A stretch of DNA of 11,719 nucleotides, from NCBI GenBank assembly GCA_020444775.1, contig JAGRHX010000536.1, forward strand, positions 1 to 11,719, in the 5' to 3' direction. Position 1 is the stretch's first letter. Each line of letters opens with the position of its first letter. The position numbers were made by a program, and so were the translations under genes. This stretch comes from Gammaproteobacteria bacterium (lineage in GTDB: Bacteria; Pseudomonadota; Gammaproteobacteria; HK1). Under the pieces are notes generated by a model. That model ran no database searches. It was not told the origin of the DNA and worked only from the letters and a program-made list of their open reading frames with translations. Shown here piece by piece: positions 7,147-11,719 of this stretch.

Positions 7147-8124
7147 CTACAGATTGTCCAAGGCCTGCATCAGCGCCACCGGGACGTGCAGGCCCCGAGC
7201 CTCGGCGGCGCTCATCGAGGCAGCCTCCTGCTCACCGGGTAATGGTAGCGATTCGCTGCCTGACGCGCCGCGCAGCTGCTCCACGTAGCGGTCCAGCTGG
7301 GCCAGATACTCGTCGCGATCGCGTGCCCTGTATACGTCGCAGGCGATCAGCGTGAAGCAGACCATGGCGGGACCGGACAGATCGGACGGCGCGCGTGCCT
7401 GGCTCGCGAACATTCCGCCACTGATCAGGCTTGTGAACAGATCGAGCATGACCCCGGCCCCTGGCGCGGCGTGATGGCAGGTAGCAGGCGAGGATGCCGA
7501 CGGTGTCGTCGCTGGTGGGGCACGGGTGGATTGCGCCGGGCCGAGCTCGCAGCCCAGGTACAGCAGGGCGTCGAGCTGGCCAGCCTCGCCGAGCATGGAG
7601 GCCCCGAGGGCCGGGGCAGCGGTGGCCAGGGACCGTGCCGACTGACCCGGCACCTCCGGCGGTTCGTTGCGCAGACAGACGCCAAGCAGCTCCCGGCGTG
7701 CCAGCAGACGTCCGTAGTAGGCTGGCGAACCGATGTGGTTGGCGTTGCGTACCGTGACCCAGGCGCAGCCGAAGCCACGCGCCCGATCGGCGGCTCTTCG
7801 CACCGCGTCGATGGCGGCGACCGGACCGAAGCCGTTGTTGGCGTCCAATACCAGCAGCGCGTCGCCATCGGCGACCACCGTGTTGCGTGCCGCGGGATCG
7901 ATGAGCCCGTGGCGCAAGCGTGTGAGACACGGCAGGAAGCAGCTCAACCCACCTTCGACATAGCCCATCATCTCGGCGCTCAGCAGCGCGTCCACGACTT
8001 CTTGCGCGCGCTCGTCCGGCACCTCGAAACCGCGCAGTATCGCGCTCATGCGGTCACGCAGGACCGGCACCTCCACCAGCACGCGGTCGCTCGAGCTGGA
8101 CGAGCCGTGGTCGGTCTCGGTCAT
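7147..8124 (-). CDS. Divergent malate/lactate dehydrogenase (Ldh2) family protein, central part disrupted
   Basis: 325 residues from an ATG at 8124, with GGAG a few bases upstream. The N-terminal part is Ldh2-like: LLVLDANNGFG (90-100) and VRNANHIGSPAYYGR (125-139). The C-terminal part also fits: MLDLFTSLISGGMF (226-239), then ARDRDEYLAQLD and LPLPGEQEA. Two hallmarks are missing. The catalytic His segment (family DSHGVSR-like) reads VEGGLSC (56-62), and the family GHKGYG segment appears as HHAAPG (217-222). Residues 160-222 match poorly. At 7478-7519 another minus frame gives a codon run ending almost entirely in C (PTSDDTVGILACYL), which suggests compensating frameshifts. Ldh2 enzymes oxidise 2-hydroxyacids with NAD(P). 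This copy may be a pseudogene, a sequencing-error victim or a divergent non-catalytic relative. Confidence 0.7.
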   Translation of the reverse strand: MTETDHGSSSSSDRVLVEVPVLRDRMSAILRGFEVPDERAQEVVDALLSAEMMGYVEGGLSCFLPCLTRLRHGLIDPAARNTVVADGDALLVLDANNGFGPVAAIDAVRRAADRARGFGCAWVTVRNANHIGSPAYYGRLLARRELLGVCLRNEPPEVPGQSARSLATAAPALGASMLGEAGQLDALLYLGCELGPAQSTRAPPATTPSASSPATCHHAAPGAGVMLDLFTSLISGGMFASQARAPSDLSGPAMVCFTLIACDVYRARDRDEYLAQLDRYVEQLRGASGSESLPLPGEQEAASMSAAEARGLHVPVALMQALDNL

Positions 8125-8140
8125 CGAGGCTCCAGATTGC

Positions 8141-8179
8141 AGATGGGGTTGGTAGATGGGCTTGCCAGATGGTGTTGAC
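8141..8179 (-). repeat. Three tandem 13-base repeats upstream of the Ldh2-like gene
   Basis: Plus-strand units are AGATGGGGTTGGT (8141-8153), AGATGGGCTTGCC (8154-8166) and AGATGGTGTTGAC (8167-8179), with a partial unit AGATTGC at 8134-8140. They lie 17-55 bases upstream of the Ldh2-like start codon, in the leader or promoter. The period is not a helical turn, so function is uncertain. Confidence 0.55.
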
Positions 8180-8423
8180 GGTGGCGCGGACCCGCGCCTG
8201 GCCGCGTCGTCTACCGCGCTTCACTGTGCAGAGGTGCCGATGCGATTGCAAGCCCGCGTACCGCCTCGTCGGTGTGTATCGTTGCACCTCGTCAGCGCGG
8301 ACCCGGCACGCGCTCGATGGCGGGGTCGGGTCGATGGATGGCGTGCTCAGACAATCCCGGCACGAGTGCAGATGGTGCTGCAATGGGCGTAGCGTTTGCG
8401 GCAGGGCAGGGACGTATTGCCCG

Positions 8424-8451
8424 CGAAACAAGCACGCAAGTGCTTGTTTCG
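8424..8451. promoter_or_regulatory. Perfect 12-bp inverted repeat, candidate operator or hairpin
   Basis: CGAAACAAGCAC (8424-8435) and its exact complement GTGCTTGTTTCG (8440-8451) flank GCAA. Placed between two divergent transcripts, this 28-base palindrome has the size and symmetry of an operator for a dimeric repressor such as a TetR-type protein. As RNA it would form a stable stem capped by a GNRA-type tetraloop (GCAA). No T-run follows on either strand. Its AT content is higher than its surroundings. No regulator gene is in the window. Confidence 0.6.
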
Positions 8452-8541
8452 GCGTAGCCCGGTGTGGACCGGTGAGGATCTGCATGGCGGTTTGCGCGCT
8501 TGCATGAAGCGGGCGTGGATCCATGCGGGGGGTTCGTTTGA

Positions 8542-8571
8542 TTGATCCCTTCATCCGTTTGAATGTAAATA
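8542..8571 (+). promoter_or_regulatory. Candidate promoter of the hydroxyacid dehydrogenase operon
   Basis: TTGATC (8542-8547) and TAAATA (8566-8571) are spaced 18 bases apart in the only AT-rich patch upstream of the operon, about 60 bases before the ATG at 8630. Matches to consensus are partial (four and three of six). Confidence 0.35.
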
Positions 8572-8629
8572 GCGATTCTCGTTCACCACCGGGCTGGTGA
8601 CGTACTACCTTCTTGCCGAGGACTGTGGC

Positions 8630-9586
8630 ATGCAGCTTGCGATTCTCGATGACTACAAGCGGCTTGCGTTCGAGCATGCGGATTGGTCCGACGTCGAGGG
8701 CCAGGTCAAGATCACGGTGTTCGATCATCATCTGGGCGATGACGATGCCGTCGTGGAGGCCCTGAAGGACTTCCAGATCGTGACCTGCATCCGCGAACGG
8801 ACCCGGTTTCCCGCGACCGTCATCGGACGATTGCCGAAGCTCGAGCTGATCGTCACCGCTGGCATGCGTAATCGCGGCATCGACATGGCGGCTGCCCGTG
8901 ATGCGGGGGTGATCGTCTCGGGCACGCCCTCGTTGGGCTATCCGGCTTTCGAGCACACCTGGGCCCTGATTCTGGGTCTGGCCAAGAACCTGCCGCGCGA
9001 GGACCGGATCATGCATGCCGGCGGCTGGCAGGCCGAGCTGCCGGTGACATTGAAGAACAAGACCCTGGGAATCCTCGGTCTGGGCAAGCTCGGCTCGCAG
9101 GTCGCCGCGGTGGGCAAGGCCTTCGGCATGCGGGTCATTGCCTGGAGTCAGAACCTGACCGAGGAGCGGGCCGCGGAGCATGGCGTGCAGCGGGTGGAGA
9201 AGGAAGCCCTGTTCAGCGAATCCGACTTCATCACCGTGCAACTGGTGCTCAGTGACCGCACGCGCGATCTGGTCGGGAAGCAGGAGCTTGGTTGGATGAA
9301 GCCGAGCGCCTACCTCATCAACACCTCTCGCGGGCCCATCGTCAACGAGGCGGCGCTGATCCAGGCGCTGCGTGATCAGACCATCGCCGGCGCCGGCCTC
9401 GATGTCTACGATATCGAGCCGCTACCGGCGTCGCACCCGCTGCGCACGCTGGACAACGCGATACTCACCGGGCACACCGGCTACGGCGTGGCGGAGGCCT
9501 TCAAGATGTTCTTCCCGGCCTTCGTCGAAGCGGTGGAAGCCTATCTGGACGGCCGGCCCATCCGGGTCCTGAACGGGGTCGTGTGA
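8630..9586 (+). CDS. D-2-hydroxyacid dehydrogenase (NAD-dependent)
   Basis: 318 residues from the ATG at 8630, chosen because the family starts at this point (MQLAILDDYKR) and GAGG at 8618-8621 is well placed. A GTG 33 bases upstream is in frame but has no support. The N-terminal part contains RERTRFP (55-61) and LELIVTAGMRNRGID (71-85). The Rossmann motif GLGKLG is at 150-155, followed by AFGMRVIAWSQNLT (164-177). The catalytic triad of D-2-hydroxyacid dehydrogenases is present as R234 (NTSRGPIVNEAAL), E263 (DIEP) and H282 (TGHTGYG). The family's usual Pro before this His is Gly281. It should reversibly oxidise a D-2-hydroxyacid to a 2-oxoacid in the cytosol. It overlaps the next gene by one base, so the dehydrogenase and dehalogenase are translationally coupled. 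Confidence 0.92.
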   Translation: MQLAILDDYKRLAFEHADWSDVEGQVKITVFDHHLGDDDAVVEALKDFQIVTCIRERTRFPATVIGRLPKLELIVTAGMRNRGIDMAAARDAGVIVSGTPSLGYPAFEHTWALILGLAKNLPREDRIMHAGGWQAELPVTLKNKTLGILGLGKLGSQVAAVGKAFGMRVIAWSQNLTEERAAEHGVQRVEKEALFSESDFITVQLVLSDRTRDLVGKQELGWMKPSAYLINTSRGPIVNEAALIQALRDQTIAGAGLDVYDIEPLPASHPLRTLDNAILTGHTGYGVAEAFKMFFPAFVEAVEAYLDGRPIRVLNGVV

Positions 9587-10311
9587 TGGCTACCCAGGAT
9601 GCTTCCACTATCAAGGCGTTGGTTTTCGACGTGTTCGGCACGGTCGTGGACTGGCGCTCGAGCATCGCCCGTCAGGGCGAGGCACTGGGCAGACGCTTCG
9701 GTTTCGAGCTGGACTGGGCTTCCTTTGCCGATGCGTGGCGGGCGAAGTATCAGCCCGCGATGCAGAGGGTGCGCAGCGGCGAACGTGCCTGGACACGTCT
9801 GGACGACCTGCATCGTGAAGGTCTGGTCGAGCTGATCCAGAGCCACGGGCTGACGGGGCTGAGCGAGGCCGATATCGACGATTTCAGCCGTGCCTGGCAC
9901 CGACTCGATCCCTGGCCCGACAGCGCTGCCGGTCTGACCCGGTTGAAGCGGTCCTTCATCATCGGCACGCTGTCCAATGGCAACATCGCGCTGCTCACCA
10001 ACATGGCAAAGCATGCCGGGTTGCCCTGGGACGTGATCCTGGGCGCCGAGCCGGCGCAGGCCTACAAGCCGTTGCCGCAGGCCTATCTGAAGACCTGCTA
10101 TTTCCTCGATCTGGAGCCGGCGCAGGTGATGCTGGTCGCCGCGCACAACGACGATCTGGCTGCCGCTCGCAGCAACGGTTTGCGCACCGCGTTCGTAGCG
10201 CGTCCGCACGAGTACGGTCCCGCTCAGGTCAAGGATGTCCATGCCACCTCGGACTGGGACTACGTCGCGGACAGCTTCACGGCGCTGGCCGACCAGCTCG
10301 GTTGCGCGTGA
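9586..10311 (+). CDS. Haloacid dehalogenase, type II (L-2-haloacid dehalogenase-like)
   Basis: 241 residues from the ATG at 9586, which shares its first base with the stop of the upstream gene (TGATG). A GTG one codon earlier is less likely. HAD motif I is FDVFGTVVDW with nucleophile Asp15 and Thr19. Motif II is LSNGN with Ser130 and Asn131. Lys161 and Tyr167 (YKPLPQAY) have the same six-residue spacing as in L-2-haloacid dehalogenases. Motif III is AAHNDDLAAAR with Asp190. The family's SSNxxD segment here reads AAHNDD, a variant that may shift substrate range. Members hydrolyse L-2-haloacids to D-2-hydroxyacids with inversion. That product fits the coupled upstream dehydrogenase. Other HAD phosphatase-like activities cannot be excluded. 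Confidence 0.9.
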   Translation: MATQDASTIKALVFDVFGTVVDWRSSIARQGEALGRRFGFELDWASFADAWRAKYQPAMQRVRSGERAWTRLDDLHREGLVELIQSHGLTGLSEADIDDFSRAWHRLDPWPDSAAGLTRLKRSFIIGTLSNGNIALLTNMAKHAGLPWDVILGAEPAQAYKPLPQAYLKTCYFLDLEPAQVMLVAAHNDDLAAARSNGLRTAFVARPHEYGPAQVKDVHATSDWDYVADSFTALADQLGCA

Positions 10312-10338
10312 CGCGCTCGTCCACGGAGCAGACTGAAC

Positions 10339-11181
10339 ATGCCCTCTCTCGGTCCATTGATAGACATACCCAATCTGATTGGCCTGCTCTCGACGCCGGG
10401 CCTGCGCTTGCTCGATGTACGCCGCGGTGAGCGTTATGCCTGTGGCCACCTGCCCGATGCCACCCATTTCAGTGTCTACGGCATCAACATCTTCGATACC
10501 GATCCGGCTTGCATGGCGTCGTTCGTGAAGATGTGGGCCGGGCAGATCGGAATGGCTGGTATCTCGCGCGACGATACCCTGGTGGTGTACGGCGATCGTA
10601 CCGACGAGGCCGCGGCCCGTGCCTTCTGGTTCATGGAGTATCTCGGTCATCCGCGTGTGGCGGTGCTCGACGGTGGCTTCCTCGCGTGGAGCGCCGCCGG
10701 ACACGCCATCGAGCGGGTTGCCGAGCCCCCCAAGGCAGTTGCGTATCGATACGAGCTGGACGAGTCACGGGTGGCCACCTGGCGTGAGGTCAAGGCGGCA
10801 ATCGGGGCTGCCGAGACTCACATCCTGGATACGCGCAGCGAGCAGGAGTGGCTGGGCAATGATCGCCGCGGCACGTCCAGGGGCGGCGCCGTGCCGGGCG
10901 CCTTGCACCAGGAATGGAAGCACAACCTGGCCGTGGATGGCCGGCTGCGGCCGGTGGACGAGCTGCGCGCGCTGTATGCCGAACGCGGTCTTCGGCCGGA
11001 GAACGAGGTCATCGCCTACTGCAACACCGGCTATCGCTCCGCGCACGCCTATCTTGCGCTACGTGTGCTGGGCTATCCCCGGGTCCGCAACTACGTCGGT
11101 TCCTGGCAGGAGTGGGCCGAGCGCGGCGAGTGTCCGATCGTACGGCCGGCATCTGGCGCGACGCTCGCGCCCCTGGCTTGA
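10339..11181 (+). CDS. Two-domain rhodanese-type sulfurtransferase
   Basis: 280 residues from the ATG at 10339, with GGAG about 11 bases upstream and 27 bases after the dehalogenase stop, so probably the same operon. Two rhodanese domains are visible. The N-terminal one (about 8-125: LLDVRRGERYACGHLPDA, later YLGHPRVAVLDGGFLAW) lacks a catalytic Cys (VVYGDRTDEAAARA). The C-terminal one (about 145-268: ILDTRSEQEW, VPGALH) carries the active-site loop C228-N-T-G-Y-R233. Length and layout match thiosulfate or 3-mercaptopyruvate sulfurtransferases. The loop CNTGYR is neither the classical thiosulfate type (CRKGVT) nor the classical mercaptopyruvate type (CGSGVT), so the donor is uncertain. There is no signal peptide, so it is likely cytosolic. 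It moves sulfur from a donor to a thiol or cyanide acceptor. Confidence 0.9.
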   Translation: MPSLGPLIDIPNLIGLLSTPGLRLLDVRRGERYACGHLPDATHFSVYGINIFDTDPACMASFVKMWAGQIGMAGISRDDTLVVYGDRTDEAAARAFWFMEYLGHPRVAVLDGGFLAWSAAGHAIERVAEPPKAVAYRYELDESRVATWREVKAAIGAAETHILDTRSEQEWLGNDRRGTSRGGAVPGALHQEWKHNLAVDGRLRPVDELRALYAERGLRPENEVIAYCNTGYRSAHAYLALRVLGYPRVRNYVGSWQEWAERGECPIVRPASGATLAPLA

Positions 11182-11188
11182 ACCGGTC

Positions 11189-11719
11189 TCAGTCCGTGCT
11201 GCTCCCGCCGACACCGCCGCCGAGCCGGGTCAGCAGCGCGCTGGACTCGCGCACCAGCCGAGCCACCAGGTCCGCCGCCGGCTCCTCACGGATGAGGCTC
11301 GCGGCCTGGCCGGACCACATTGCGAGAAAACGCCCGTCGCCGCTGTCGGTCGCGGCCTTTCGCAGCACGCGTGAAACCGAGTACTGGGCGGGGTAGGGCA
11401 GTAACGGCTCACCCAGTCCTTCGACCTCCTCGATGTAGCGGTTGCGCAGACCGCGTGCCGGTCGCCCGGAAATGGCTTCGGTGACCGTGCTCGACTCGCC
11501 ATCGGAATCCTTCAGGGCCTGACGCCAGACCGGCGCGACGGGCGCTTCAGGGCAGCCCAGGAACGCGGTGCCCATCTGCACGCCGGCCGCCCCCAGCGCC
11601 AGACAGGCCACCACGCCGCGCGCATCCATGATGCCGCCAGCGGCAATCACCGGCACGCAGACCGCGTCGACAACCTGCGGGACCAGCGCCAGCGTGCCGA
11701 TCAGGGCCTGGCGGTAGTC
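11189..11719 (-). CDS. Nitronate monooxygenase (2-nitropropane dioxygenase family), partial C-terminal part
   Basis: The frame is open from the right edge of the window to a TGA at 11189-11191, giving the last 176 residues; the start is outside. PVIAAGGIMDARGVVACLAL (visible residues 23-42) and GAAGVQMGTAFL (43-54) form the FMN-phosphate-binding strand-loop region of nitronate monooxygenases. VTEAISGRPARGLRNR (79-94) and MWSGQAASLI (134-143) are also typical. The protein ends in a Gly/Ser-rich tail. It should use FMN and O2 to oxidise alkyl nitronates, but this family name is often given to related FMN oxidases and reductases. It converges on the sulfurtransferase gene with only 7 bases between stops and no obvious terminator hairpin. 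Confidence 0.9.
   Translation of the reverse strand, partial: DYRQALIGTLALVPQVVDAVCVPVIAAGGIMDARGVVACLALGAAGVQMGTAFLGCPEAPVAPVWRQALKDSDGESSTVTEAISGRPARGLRNRYIEEVEGLGEPLLPYPAQYSVSRVLRKAATDSGDGRFLAMWSGQAASLIREEPAADLVARLVRESSALLTRLGGGVGGSSTD

Larger units (their letters stand above)
8125..8629. other. Divergent control region between the Ldh2-like gene and the hydroxyacid dehydrogenase operon
   Basis: About 500 bases between two divergent starts, with no convincing gene. It holds a 13-base triple repeat next to the leftward gene, a small stem GGCGCG/CGCGCC (8183-8188 with 8193-8198), a GGGCA/TGCCC stem (8404-8408 with 8418-8422), a perfect 12-bp palindrome (8424-8451), a 14-base near-palindrome centred on TGGATCCA (8513-8526, one mismatched pair), an AT-richer promoter-like patch (8538-8580), and a leader stem TCACCA/TGGTGA (8583-8588 with 8595-8600). 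Confidence 0.5.

Noticed and set aside
7471..8178. Plus-strand open frame opposite the Ldh2-like gene
   Set aside because: No motif and low-complexity Arg/Gly-rich start. The opposite strand carries clear Ldh2 motifs over the same bases.
8597..8629. Earlier GTG start for the hydroxyacid dehydrogenase
   Set aside because: The 11 extra residues have no family match, and the GTG lies within a leader stem. The ATG at 8630 has GAGG 8 bases upstream.
8054..9241. 395-codon minus frame spanning the divergent control region and the hydroxyacid dehydrogenase gene
   Set aside because: It runs antisense through a well-supported gene and across the intergenic palindrome. No domain is visible.

Overview
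The window is GC-rich, and its true reading frames favour codons ending in G or C. Genes are densely packed, GTG starts are common, and the gene set (a secreted DsbA-like thioredoxin, a Dpp/Opp-type peptide importer, NAD-dependent oxidoreductases, a type II haloacid dehalogenase, a two-domain sulfurtransferase and a nitronate monooxygenase) fits a proteobacterium, plausibly a free-living gammaproteobacterium. The sequence alone does not fix the genus. I see no rRNA, tRNA, CRISPR array, insertion sequence, phage gene or defence system.

Left edge (1-1588): a secreted DsbA-like protein with a SurA-like helical N-terminal part runs leftward out of the window. A gene-free stretch of about 740 bases follows. 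It carries a weak promoter candidate, a degenerate 12-base (24-base higher-order) tandem repeat, and a cluster of GGAATCC-type repeats just before the first transporter gene.

Transporter block (1589-5774, rightward): two ATPases (DppD-like, DppF-like) and then two permeases (DppB-like, DppC-like). The ATPases come first. A 279-base gap without a gene separates them from the permeases and contains three hairpins, two of them long. No substrate-binding protein gene is in the window. A strong hairpin ends the block.

Leftward pair (8124 to 5895): a divergent Ldh2-type dehydrogenase relative and an NAD-binding epimerase/dehydratase-like protein. Both keep recognisable folds but lack the usual catalytic residues. 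The middle of the Ldh2 gene also looks frame-disrupted.

Rightward metabolic operon (8630-11181): a D-2-hydroxyacid dehydrogenase, a type II haloacid dehalogenase translationally coupled to it, and a two-domain rhodanese-type sulfurtransferase. L-2-haloacid dehalogenases produce D-2-hydroxyacids, which are the substrate class of the first enzyme, so the pair makes biochemical sense. The roughly 500-base divergent control region before it contains a perfect 12-bp inverted repeat and a 13-base triple repeat. Converging on the operon from the right is the C-terminal half of a nitronate monooxygenase.

Nothing here is a clear new system. The items most worth a second look are the structured gap between the ATPase and permease genes, the perfect palindrome between the divergent metabolic operons, the pair of NAD-fold genes lacking catalytic residues, and the coupled dehalogenase/dehydrogenase/sulfurtransferase cluster.
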